From Acholoe squamosa (Eukaryota; Annelida; Polychaeta; Phyllodocida; Polynoidae): a stretch of 64,000 bases of DNA. The stretch is from the NCBI GenBank assembly GCA_949317995.1, contig OX439047.1, forward strand, positions 32,960,950 to 33,024,949, written 5' to 3'. The notes beneath the pieces were generated by a model. It was not told where the DNA came from and did no database searches. It saw only the letters and a program-made list of their open reading frames with translations. The position numbers and the translations under genes are program-made. This document shows positions 54,682-63,922 of the stretch, in pieces. Positions within the stretch are counted from its first letter, which is position 1. Every line of letters starts with the position of its first letter.

Positions 54682-55050
54682 CAGGAGGGTGTTGCTCCTA
54701 TGGTAAAAAGAGCTGTGAGTATGTGCCCTCTTTTCTAAACAAGTCGTGCACTGCTTCACCAAAGTACTTGCACTCACCACATCAGTCTGAAAAGTCACCT
54801 GCCTTGTTTAAAACAGAGAGAGAGAGCTGCACTATCAGGTACCTACTCATGTCACACACTTTATAGTATATTATACTGACTGACCTCTCCCAACTGGGTA
54901 CCTACTCAAATCGCCCTTTTTAGCACCATACTTGAATGACCACTTGTGAGCAACAAAAAGGACAAGTTATAGCTACATGAAAAGAAAGGACTGGAAACAA
55001 GGGCATTTTTAGCCAGCTCTTCCTTTTACTATAGAAGCAACACCCTCCTG
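54682..55050. mobile_element. Inverted-repeat element (arms about 38 bp)
   Basis: CAGGAGGGTGTTGCTCCTAT...AAAAAGAGCTG at the left pairs with CAGCTCTTCCTTTTACTATA...CAACACCCTCCTG at the right. The interior has no gene. Confidence 0.65.
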
Positions 55051-55923
55051 TAGTACACTCCGAGTACACTCTGCCAGGAATAACCACGGCTACTCTTATC
55101 ATAAAAACAAAAACAAAACAAATGTAACGATAGCCCTCATGTAATGATATGCTGATGTATCTATAAGGTATGCAATTAACAGAAATCACCAAAACGTATT
55201 GACAAGTGTAATCATGTTAGCATTCTATGACGATGCAATCCAACCAGATAAAACTTACCCCTGGTACTTAAATATCACTAGTCCTAACCATCTCTAAACT
55301 GTACCGGGTCCATATACATCCTCCCCCGTTGGTATATGTGGCCTATATACTTATTCATTCTTAGCAATGGCATGTAGTGGACATCCAGTCTCGCCCGGTC
55401 GGGATTCTAGGGAATACCTCTCTCGTGTATGGGGATGATGGTCCCCATTTTCTGGGGAAGATTACTACGTTAGGTACCTGCCTACAAATAAGTACTACAG
55501 CAACCAGCGGGAAAAAACTTCTTTTACCCGCAAACGCTAGGTGCCAGAGATGACTCACACTAGTGGTCGAGCTGGGGCCAGATTGGTGGATATCATGTGT
55601 CAATGGTGTTATATAGAGGTTCACCAAAGGCCTGTGACACAATATTTTTAGGTCTACAGGATCCTCCTACAGTAATAGTGGGCGCATCAGGGACAGTGGC
55701 CTGATGCTACAGACTATGATAATAATCATTGTAATTCCTGGTTGGCCAATCTCTTATACAAACATGATGTGCATTAGATTTATAAAAAAGAAAGGAATAA
55801 TAACTATCACTGGATTAGAAAAATAAACACAGGAGAATAGTATATACATTTAGGCTTAATCTATCAATCAAATTGGACATAAATTGTGAATTTTATTCAA
55901 TTTGGTAGAAGCACCTTAGTAGT
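55051..55923. other. Intergenic sequence, no gene seen
   Basis: An open minus-strand stretch at 55361-55642 (93 codons) matches nothing I recognise. No repeats stand out. Confidence 0.5.
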
Positions 55924-56021
55924 ATCTAAGACGGTCTCCTATAAATCACACCTTTTGAATTCAAACTTTGAATTGAAATGTTGAATTCAAAAGGTGTGAT
56001 TTATAGGAGACCGTCTTAGAT
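55924..56021. repeat. Perfect 41-bp inverted repeat with 16-base loop
   Basis: Arms 55924-55964 (starting ATCTAAGACGGTCTCC) and 55981-56021 are exact complements. The loop 55965-55980 is ACTTTGAATTGAAATG. The pairing stops abruptly on both sides. Confidence 0.95.
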
Positions 56022-56164
56022 TGAAATTTGACTTTGCATTTAGGTGAATGTTGTAATTATCCTATACTTGAATACTATGAAGAAAGACAAAGATATCAAA
56101 TTTCAAATTATATGTTTAATTCAGATTAAGAAAATCTTAACAAATATACTGATCAAATCTTTTT

Positions 56165-56770
56165 AAAACTTACAGTAAGCAGAGCCTTTATGGTAGGCTA
56201 CAGTTAAAGCTCCTTATGAATCATATAAGTTATATCTTGGTTGGAAAGATATACAGAAGCAGTGTCCAATCTCATGATATCTACTACAATTATGCTGATA
56301 TACAAAAGAGAAAATCTTTAAAGCTCCTTATGAATCATATAAGTTATATCTTGGTTGGAAAGATATACAGAAGCACTGTCCAATTATGCTGATATACAAA
56401 AGAGAAAATCTTTACAAATATACTGCTATATATTACAGAAAATCTTAACAAATATACTGATCAAATCTTTTTAAAACTTACAGTAAGCAGAGCCTTTATG
56501 GTAGGCTACAGGTAAAGCTCCTTATGAATCATATAAGTTATATCTTGGTTGGAAAGATATACAGAAGCACTGTCCAATCTCATGATATCTACTACAATTA
56601 TGCTGATATACAAAAGAGAAAATCTTTACAAATATACTGCTATATATCAAATCTTTTTAAAACTTACAGTAAGCAGAGCGCTCATGGAAGACCACAGTTA
56701 AAGCCCCTTATGAATCATATGAGTTATATCCCGGTTGGAAAGATATACAAGAGCAGTGTTTAAACTTAAT
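56165..56770. repeat. Duplicated AT-rich block, four partial copies
   Basis: A block running from AAAACTTACAGTAAGCAGAG to ACAAAAGAGAAAATCTTTA occurs at 56165-56322. It recurs shortened at about 56323-56415, nearly full at about 56469-56632, and as a more diverged copy at about 56657-56770. This is a recent tandem duplication with internal loss. Confidence 0.8.
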
Positions 56771-57279
56771 GGCTTGGAACGACCTAAGCTTTGAGCTGCA
56801 TCACCTAGAAACTATTCATTAGTTTAAGACTAAATTAGTCAACTATGTAAAGTGAAAGTGCATACCCACTAAAATCACTCCCTATATATGGTTAATAGAA
56901 GAATACACAAAGTAAAATACCACCCCTGAGGCTGTGTTGCTATGACTCTATTCATATTCCTTTCATGTAAAATCCAGATAGTATTATAGGATTTCTGCTA
57001 AGTATACATGAATATATAAACAGTTAGACACTACAAAGTGATGCAAAGGTTGATAACAACTCACCTTACAGGACATACAAAGACTCTCGCAAACTATATA
57101 GAGTCAAAGATGTTAGTTAAATGACAATATTTTCCTTATATTGACTTGTTATAATCAATATATGTACATGTCCCACTCTCATACATTACTATTTTTTCCA
57201 CGTTATGACGGGTGCGGTGGAATGTATCACGTTTACATCAGCTTGGATTAATAAACTTATTCAAAAAATCTGATGATAT
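56771..57279. other. 3' flank of the EPQ-repeat gene
   Basis: AT-rich sequence that may include the 3' UTR of the minus-strand gene ending at 57280. Nothing else seen. Confidence 0.45.
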
Positions 57280-59677
57280 CTACTTGTTCGCGTTTTCTCT
57301 CATCTTTCTCCAGTCGTGGTGGCATTTTTCTGCATTTTCCAAACCGTGAGTAGCCTCCTCCAGGGCAGCCTATGAAATTAAAATAGAAAAGCAACTTTTA
57401 AATGATGAAAATTTAAAGGCTACATGGATTCAGATATGGTGAATAAACATTATTTTAATGGCTGACCAGCGGAGACAACAACTTAGAAAAATATTAATTT
57501 GAAAACCAATCTTGAATTTGCTTGTACATTTTTTGTGAGGTTCCAAAGTTTGATTTTAAGGTTAAATACAATTTTGCAATTTGGCTACAAAGCCTCAAGT
57601 TTAACCCTATGTCCAAGATAAAAATAATACACTGTGTTGTAATAAAAATTAAAAATTACCTGGTTGATGAGAATTCCCTGTGGATCGCCTTTTTCTTTGG
57701 CCCAATGTAGCTTTGCGCGATGGAATCCCACAAGCCGCTGGAAAAACAAATTATGACTACCGTAAAACCTCTTCTATATGCCAAACCCTCGTATAAGCCG
57801 ACTCCCTCTTTGGGAAGACCACATAGGTCTAATCTGTGGCCTGAAAATGGATGTTTTAGCACTATTCCTTAGTTTTGAACACCATCGTATAAGTCTACCC
57901 CCTCTGTAGGACTATTCTATAAGATTCAATTTCATTCGAATTCTCGTATAAGCCTAGGCTTATATGAGAGACTTTACGATATGTCACTTCTTTTGGCTCA
58001 TGACACATGATTTTATTCTTGGTTAGCTTAATTGTTTTGGGGGGTATTTACTGATATAGCAATACAATGACTTGAGAAGCCCCTAACTAAAAAATATTAG
58101 GAGCACTGTTTAAAACTACTTATAAGAAATAACATTTATTTACTCACGGCTAAATAGTCTTCTTTCTCTTTTAGATATTCCTCTACTTGTTGGTGACGCC
58201 AATCCTACAACAACAAAATCAGATGTACTTTCTGTTATGGCTTTTTCCAAATAAAGAGAAAGTTTTTTGGGGGAATTTTTTTCTTTCATAAAAATCTCAT
58301 GCTCCTACTGCCACATCAGCAAAGATATCTGATCAATGGTATCCATGTTAAAAATGGCTCAAAATTTTTCCACATACCTCCTTTTCTTCTTCAGGCATGA
58401 TGTCCCACAGCGATTCAGTAATGAGAGGAGGCAAAGGGTATTGAGACTCCTCTGGTTGGGGCTCATACATCTTGCTATCCTGAGGCTCCTCTGGCTGGGG
58501 CTCATCCATCTTGCTATCCTGAGGCTCCTCTGGCTGGGGCTCATCCATCTTGCTATCTTGAGGCTCGTCTGGCTGGGGCTCATATATCTTGCTGCCTTGA
58601 GGCTCCTTTGGCTGGGACTCATACATGCTATCTTGAGGCTCCTTTGGCTGGGACTCATACATGATGCTGCTGTCTTGAGGTTCCTTTGGCTGGGACTTAT
58701 TCATGTTGCTATCTTGAGGAGAACTGTGAAAGATAGCATATACAATATTTTAATTCCTATTTGTAATTCATACCCTCGATCAACAGGTACCTTAAACATT
58801 ATTTTATTTTCCATACTGAACTGTGAGCAGCAAGTTAAGAGATGCATATGGGTATCCATATCATAATACTATATGACAAATGGCTATTGTGTTATTAACC
58901 AATGGGAGGCATCCCCGGTATTTACTGCGGAGACGGAGACTGAAGGTGTTAGTCATAGTGCCCTCGGGGGGCTAATGAAGGTCTCCAGCTGACAATGACT
59001 ATGTCAGCTATAGTACCCCATTTTACGGTGAAACTGTAACAAGGGATGAAGCCACGAATGATATCAGGTTTTATGGGAAAAGGAACGCACACATGTCAAG
59101 TTGGCTTGGCTCCTTATGAAGTAAAGGTCAATTAATTCTAAAATGTCCCAGCAAGAGTGTAGGACAGCGAGCAAGTTACCCTTTAACCCCCAGACAGTAT
59201 TGGAATATAGCACCCCGGGTCAACCCTGTATTTCTAACTACCATGTCCCTACTGTTGCTACCTTTGGTCAATCAAATGTCATTGGTGAAAATGAATATCT
59301 TAGGTCGCCCATTTTCAATTGTCAGTTTTAAGTAAACACCGGGTTAGATCCTATATGGCCCTGGGTGAGAGAGGCTGCGAGAAGGCGGGAAAGGATGATC
59401 ATTTGTGCACGCATTAGTTTACGTCATTGGTTCGTTTTGCTTAGTTTTATGGTGAGGTAAAGGCTTCCATACCACCGCTCTATGTTCTGCTATGCCTAAG
59501 CCATGTGTGGAAAGTTTCTTACCTCATTTTAACGTGAAAGTTGAGCGTCTTTTTAGGTTCAGGCTTCCAAGGTTTAAAGCAGGTTTCAAGATAAAGCAAT
59601 ATGGTGGACTGCTCATCGGCGTCGTCACGTGATCTATAATTAATAGCGAAGCCGATAACTCTTCTCTGTTTAACCAT
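57280..59677 (-). CDS. Unrecognised protein with a 13-residue Glu/Pro/Gln repeat, five exons
   Basis: Exons on the minus strand: 59677-59523, 58723-58378, 58204-58148, 57737-57660 and 57369-57280. They total 726 bases or 241 residues plus TAG, and all junctions are GT..AG with matching phases. The N-terminus is MVKQRRVIGFAINYRSRDDA. Exon 2 encodes about seven copies of a 13-residue unit (EPQPEEPQDSKMD and variants; 39 bp in DNA). The C-terminal half is helical and charged: WDIMPEEEKEDWRHQQVEEY, LKEKEDYLA, RAKLHWAKEKGDPQGILINQ, and NAEKCHHDWRKMRENANK. No signal peptide or membrane segment. I do not recognise the family; the consistent splicing makes a real gene likely. The first exon is the least certain part. 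Confidence 0.72.
57760..57979. mobile_element. MITE with TA target (TIR CCGTAAAACCTCT)
   Basis: The left CCGTAAAACCTCTTCTATATGCC and the complement of the right end (TCGTAAAGTCTCTCATATAAGCC) are flanked by TA (57758-57759, 57980-57981). CTCGTATAAGCC words recur inside. It lies in intron 3 of the EPQ-repeat gene, 23 bp upstream of exon 4. Confidence 0.75.
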
Positions 59678-60157
59678 GATATCATTATGAAAACACATGT
59701 TACAAGTGCAGTAACAAATAAGAAGCCTATTTATACTCATCCTTTGCCTTGGGATTGCTCTTTGTTAAAATGTTTTTCAAATGTCTTCTTATAAAAATTG
59801 GTTCACTGCTATTTTCCTTTCTAAGGACGCATGCGAGTTTGCAAATAGAGAGCGAGTGTGGTAGATGCAATATGTTATGTCCACCTATCTCCTTAGGGCA
59901 GTAAAGTACATCGCATTCATTATGCGATATCTATATGGAGCGCGCTTATGTAGAATAGCGTGATGCTTGCATTCTTACAACAGGAGTTTTGACAGACGCT
60001 TGTGAGTTATGCTGAAACTCCTATATTTCTTATCAGCAGGTTTCACCTGAACCGATGAAATTCAAAAAGGTGGATTTGTACTGAATCCTATGAACTGAGA
60101 TGATTATAGATGATTTAAAGCAGCATTGTAGAGACCGGAATAGAAAATAATTTGATT
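59678..60157. other. Upstream region of the EPQ-repeat gene and junction towards the AT-rich element
   Basis: No gene is seen. From about 60090 the sequence begins to resemble the stretch downstream of the 237-residue ORF (about 60455-60515), so the transition from host DNA to virus-like element lies near here. Confidence 0.5.
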
Positions 60158-60208
60158 TTATTCATGTGCAAATTCTTTTAAGGGCTCAGCTTTCATTGAG
60201 ATTTTTGA
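60158..60208 (-). pseudogene. Diverged copy of the 3' end of the 237-residue ORF
   Basis: On the minus strand this reads SKISMKAEPLKEFAHE then TAA. The 237-residue ORF ends SKMSIKAEPLKQFSYQ then TGA, so 10-11 of 16 residues agree in the same frame. Flanking non-coding sequence is also similar. It is a remnant of a second gene copy, cut off upstream by the palindrome-rich stretch at 60209-60427. Confidence 0.65.
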
Positions 60209-60427
60209 TATGTGAATTCTTGTGGATTTCACAAGTTTTTCTCTTTTTATTGCTAGATGTACACGTGAAATTCACGTGAAATCACATGACCTTCATGTGT
60301 CTGTTGAATTTCACGTGAATTGCTGCTCACAAATTCACATGAATTCCTATGATCAATATTGTGAAATGCATTAAATTTTTTGGTAAAATCACATAAATTT
60401 AGGAGAAATTGTTTCCAGGGTATGGAT
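60209..60427. repeat. Palindrome-rich stretch (TTCACGTGAA words)
   Basis: TTCACGTGAA, TTCACATGAA, CATGTG and their relatives are repeated in both orientations. The right edge AAATTGTTTCCAGGGTA resembles, in complement, the sequence around the right end of the element at 854-1191. Probably a foldback element inserted between the two copies of the ORF end. Confidence 0.5.
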
Positions 60428-60514
60428 TTTGTCTTGTTTTTGGGTTGGTTCCTTTAAAAGATAATAATGATTAAAAGCACTTTTGCAAAAACTGTTATTA
60501 TAAATGATTTTATT

Positions 60515-61228
60515 TCATTGATATGAAAACTGTTTTAGTGGTTCAGCTTTGATTGACATTTTTGATGTAAAAGTATTCCAACTAGTTTTTTGCTTTGATG
60601 CAAACCATTCTATCATTAAGTACATATGATTAGGAAAGACACCATTATATTTTTCATTTTTTACTGACATAAGAAAGGTTTTAAGTGAAGATGGTATTGG
60701 AAGGTTGAGTATGCTATGTTTAAGATGTTTATGCATTTGTGGTAAATATAGGTTTTTTGGAATATAAACTTTTCTTTTTTTATTTTTATATTTTAATCTA
60801 TTAAAAATCGCAATGTTTAAGCTATACAATATAGCAAGTTTGCATTGTATCATTAAACATAAATGATATTCTTTGAGTTTATATTTTTGTGATATGTTTT
60901 TAGCTATATTTTCCACCAATTTCTCATTTTTAATATCAAACCCAGTTTTTTTAAAAATATGATCATATGCCTCATACATCATATTTTTTACACTTTTTTC
61001 TTTTAAAAAAGTGCATATATCATGATATTCTGAATACTTTTTATGGTGAAAATTGTAAAATAAGTATAAAATTATTTCAAGTTTTAATCTAAGCTTCCAC
61101 TGTGGTTGAAGCATTATCCATTGCTTACATGTATATGAACACATAACTGACCATGTCCTAAAAGGAAGTATACATTCATCAAAAGAATTTTCCACTTTTT
61201 CATAGTATTTACATATGTGTTTAACCAT
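60515..61228 (-). CDS. Orphan 237-residue protein of the Polinton-like element
   Basis: ATG at 61228, TGA at 60515-60517. It is Lys/Tyr/Ile-rich and predicted mostly helical, with hydrophobic helices around LRLKLEIILYLFYNF and CLMIQCKLAILYSLNIAIF, but no clear signal peptide. It has several cysteines in the N-terminal third (HICKYY, DECILPF, MCSYTCKQW). The C-terminus SIKAEPLKQF is repeated in a second, broken copy at 60158-60208. I recognise no family. It is the last gene in the row, 459 bases after the death-domain gene. Confidence 0.75.
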   Translation of the reverse strand: MVKHICKYYEKVENSFDECILPFRTWSVMCSYTCKQWIMLQPQWKLRLKLEIILYLFYNFHHKKYSEYHDICTFLKEKSVKNMMYEAYDHIFKKTGFDIKNEKLVENIAKNISQKYKLKEYHLCLMIQCKLAILYSLNIAIFNRLKYKNKKRKVYIPKNLYLPQMHKHLKHSILNLPIPSSLKTFLMSVKNEKYNGVFPNHMYLMIEWFASKQKTSWNTFTSKMSIKAEPLKQFSYQ

Positions 61229-61687
61229 TGCTGATTTTTATGCTTTGCATAGTTTCATTTTAGTCTCAGCTACATATGTTGTGGTTTTTTTAAAGTTTTT
61301 TGTGTAAAAAATTGATTTAAAAAAACAAAAAAACACGAGAAATACCATATACATTTTTTATCGTTTATTATTTTAAAAATAAAACATATTTTTAATCTTA
61401 TTGTAAAAATTAAATATAAAGTATATATTTACAAAGAAGGCAACCATTTAATAACTACTTTTGATGATATAAAAATTACATATAAGGTATACATTACAAA
61501 GAAGGTAACCAGATATAATCAATTACATAAGACATACTATATATTTTTAATAAACTACATTCAAGACACTTTACTTAAATTTAAAATAAAATACAATTAC
61601 ATTTTAACAAAAAATAGACATATATTTATAATTAATGTTAACATTTATAACCATACTACAAGTAATATTTTTACTAAATAAAATTCT
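61229..61687. other. Very AT-rich spacer
   Basis: About 460 bases of nearly pure A/T between the 237-residue gene and the death-domain gene. AATAAA/TTTATT words are frequent and could be polyadenylation signals for the minus-strand gene ending at 61688. No ORF. Confidence 0.6.
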
Positions 61688-62284
61688 TTAATAGCAGGAA
61701 TTTATAATTTTAGTTTGTAAAAAATGTGCAATATCATTTCTACGCATATCATGTTTAAGGACATTTATGAATTCTGAGGCAGGTAAAGTCTGCTTCTTTT
61801 TCCACAGTTTTAATACTTCTAATGCTCGATTACAAGGATTACTACAAGATGCTTGACTTCTTATCATGTTGAGTGTTTCATATGGTATATCAAGTTGAAT
61901 TCCTATAATTATCCATTCTTTTCCTATATTTTCTGCTATTTTTGACAATAATATTTGAATTTTTTTTTCATTCATATTAAAGGGATATATATTATTTTCT
62001 ATACAAAATATGTTAGCCAATTCAATTAGATCTTTTCGTTTGCCTAATTCTAAAGCATTTTTAAGGTCATTAAGGCTATGATTATTTTCCCACCATAAAT
62101 TTAACATATCTAATGACATATCATACAAAGATTTTTGATCCTCTAGTGACATCAAATCTACTTTTGAGACGTTTAGATATATCCCCATTTTTTTCCAGTC
62201 ATGATAAAACATGGAGCTTATCTCTTTAAGAGTGTTATCAGAAGGATAAGATTTGATGATAGGAGTAACTATATAGCTATCCAT
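61688..62284 (-). CDS. Tandem death-domain protein of the Polinton-like element
   Basis: 198 residues from ATG 62284. Residues ~18-92 and ~107-190 each read as a death domain of the six-helix death fold. Repeat 1: LKEISSMFYHDWKKMGIYL, then MLNLWW (W64) and LKNALELGKRKDLIELA. Repeat 2: LLSKIAENIGKEWIIIGIQL, then ALEVLKLWKKK (W161) and FINVLKHDMRRNDIAHFL. The pattern W..(L/I)G..L, W at the end of the fourth helix, and R/K-x-D-(L/I) before the last helix matches death domains in both halves. No catalytic or membrane region. By analogy with viral proteins built of two death-fold domains, a decoy or adaptor-blocking role in host death-domain complexes is inferred, not shown. A single-domain host origin by duplication is possible. 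Confidence 0.72.
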   Translation of the reverse strand: MDSYIVTPIIKSYPSDNTLKEISSMFYHDWKKMGIYLNVSKVDLMSLEDQKSLYDMSLDMLNLWWENNHSLNDLKNALELGKRKDLIELANIFCIENNIYPFNMNEKKIQILLSKIAENIGKEWIIIGIQLDIPYETLNMIRSQASCSNPCNRALEVLKLWKKKQTLPASEFINVLKHDMRRNDIAHFLQTKIINSCY

Positions 62285-62493
62285 ATTTGTTTATTTTATG
62301 AAAATGTTTTTTGGTTTTACTTATATGTATATTTAAGATGAAACCACAATCAAATTGTGTAAAAATAGTTATCTTTCCTTATTTCCACCCGCTTTTTCTT
62401 TATCCCAAATGTATTTTTACAATGAAATTGAAGAAAAACCTAAACTTTTTATAATACTGTTGGTGGATTTTTTAAAAATGCTTATTTTTATTT

Positions 62494-62886
62494 TTAATCT
62501 ATTTCATCTTCATTGGATATATAACTATCACTAGCAATGGAAGCACAAGCCTGTGTTTTATTATTTTCACTTTCATCGTTTTCTCCATCACATACTATTT
62601 TTCCATAATTTTTCATGTAGTTAAAATTTCTGTTTTTTCGCTCGTATTCCATGTTATATCGAGCCAAAGTGGCAGCTCGTTTTTGTGCAAAGCCCTCCAT
62701 TACTTTTTTTTGAGAATCTTGGAGTTGTTCTTTTAATATGTTATTTATACCTTTTTCTTCTTTTAGTTGATTTTGCAAATTATTTTTAATTTGTATGAGC
62801 TTGAAAATGTAATTATGTTGAGCATTTGTGATCTTTTCTAAAATATGTAATTCATCCTCATCTTGAATAATTTTGTGGTTGTCCAT
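62494..62886 (-). CDS. Coiled-coil protein of the Polinton-like element
   Basis: 130 residues from ATG 62886. Residues ~10-70 show heptad-like hydrophobic spacing (LHILEKITNAQHNYIFKLIQ, IKNNLQNQLKEEKGINNILK), predicted to form a coiled coil. The C-terminus is acidic and Ser/Asn-rich (DGENDESENN, SNEDEID). No family recognised. It sits between the membrane protein and the death-domain gene; a structural or adaptor role is possible. Confidence 0.7.
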   Translation of the reverse strand: MDNHKIIQDEDELHILEKITNAQHNYIFKLIQIKNNLQNQLKEEKGINNILKEQLQDSQKKVMEGFAQKRAATLARYNMEYERKNRNFNYMKNYGKIVCDGENDESENNKTQACASIASDSYISNEDEID

Positions 62887-62971
62887 TTCAATAAACTTTG
62901 TATTACTTTTGAATGAAGAAGGCTTTTGCTTTTAATCTCATCCTAGTTTCTCATATGATATTACTTCTCTT

Positions 62972-63301
62972 TTAAAAAGTTTCATAGGAGTCATTTTTGT
63001 GTTCATTGTTAAAATTAATATCTGATGATTCTGTTTTTTTTAAGTTCATTTCAATGTAAGGAACAAATATATCATTGGATGTATCATTTTTTTGAACTGA
63101 GCAGCTAAAAAATGATTTTATTTTTATATTATTTTTAAATTGATACCCCGATTCAGAACATGTGAGATATATTTCTTCATTTAATATACCATATTTAATT
63201 TCTATTAAAATGCCTATGGTTGTAAGGAAAAAAATAAGTAGTGCTCCAGCTGTTCCAATTTTTTTTTTTTTTATTTTATTAATTGATGATAATCCTTTCA
63301 T
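62972..63301 (-). CDS. Small single-pass membrane protein of the Polinton-like element
   Basis: 109 residues from ATG 63301. A basic N-terminus (NKIKKKK) precedes one hydrophobic helix (TAGALLIFFLTTIGILIEI, about 17-36), then a Lys/Asn-rich region with two cysteines (LTCSESGYQF, FFSCSVQK). Positive residues before the helix suggest N-in, C-out topology or a signal anchor. Family not recognised. Confidence 0.68.
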   Translation of the reverse strand: MKGLSSINKIKKKKIGTAGALLIFFLTTIGILIEIKYGILNEEIYLTCSESGYQFKNNIKIKSFFSCSVQKNDTSNDIFVPYIEMNLKKTESSDINFNNEHKNDSYETF

Positions 63302-63394
63302 AGTGTTTTTAATAGTTATTTAATTTTTTAACAATAAATGTGTGGAAATTGTGAAAAAAAAAACATTTAAATTTTTGTTTTTATATAAAGCTTT

Positions 63395-63922
63395 TCATTT
63401 TTTTAAGTTGTTTATGAAATCACAATGTTTAATGCTATATTGTCCATAGTTGGATCCTTTTCTTTTTTTATTCACAGGAGTGTTTATTTGTTTATTTATG
63501 TAGAGTTGAATCTTTTTTTCATTCCACAAAGTGTCAGAAGAAAAACTAGATATAATTTTTTGCATGCTTATATTAGAGGCTCTTTTTTTTAAAAAATATA
63601 AGCAGTATTCTCCACATCTTAAAGATGTTAGTGCTTGTATAGTATGTGAAGAATATTTGTATTTTTTGGATAATTTTTTTAAAAAAGAATATCTTATTGG
63701 AGGTAATCCATATGAATCAAAATATTCAGGAATATTATTTTTAGATTTAAAATAAAATGCTACCCAGTGTTCTCCAGGAAGATAGCTTACATCTGTATTT
63801 GCTATGAAAGCTGTAGGATAAGATTTTATAATGGGGATTTTATCTGCTGCATAAATACCATAATTTCCTTTGGTTATATTTTTATCTTTTTCTAAAATGC
63901 TTATTAATTCCTCACCGTTCAT
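63395..63922 (-). CDS. Adenovirus-type cysteine protease (adenain-like, family C5)
   Basis: 175 residues from ATG 63922. The catalytic layout of the adenain/ULP1 fold is visible: His52 in PGEHWVAFYF, Asp69 in YFDSYG (acidic partner), Gln96 in HTIQAL (oxyanion-hole Gln) and Cys103 in SLRCGEYCLYFL. The length is close to adenain (about 200). The C-terminal KKRKGSNYGQYSIKHC is basic. In adenoviruses and Polintons this enzyme processes capsid proteins during maturation (family knowledge). All key residues are intact. It is the first gene seen in this window of a row of five on the minus strand. Confidence 0.9.
   Translation of the reverse strand: MNGEELISILEKDKNITKGNYGIYAADKIPIIKSYPTAFIANTDVSYLPGEHWVAFYFKSKNNIPEYFDSYGLPPIRYSFLKKLSKKYKYSSHTIQALTSLRCGEYCLYFLKKRASNISMQKIISSFSSDTLWNEKKIQLYINKQINTPVNKKRKGSNYGQYSIKHCDFINNLKK

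Noticed and set aside
58336..58866. Plus-strand ORF rich in LLWLGLIH repeats
   Set aside because: Shadow of exon 2 of the minus-strand EPQ-repeat gene.
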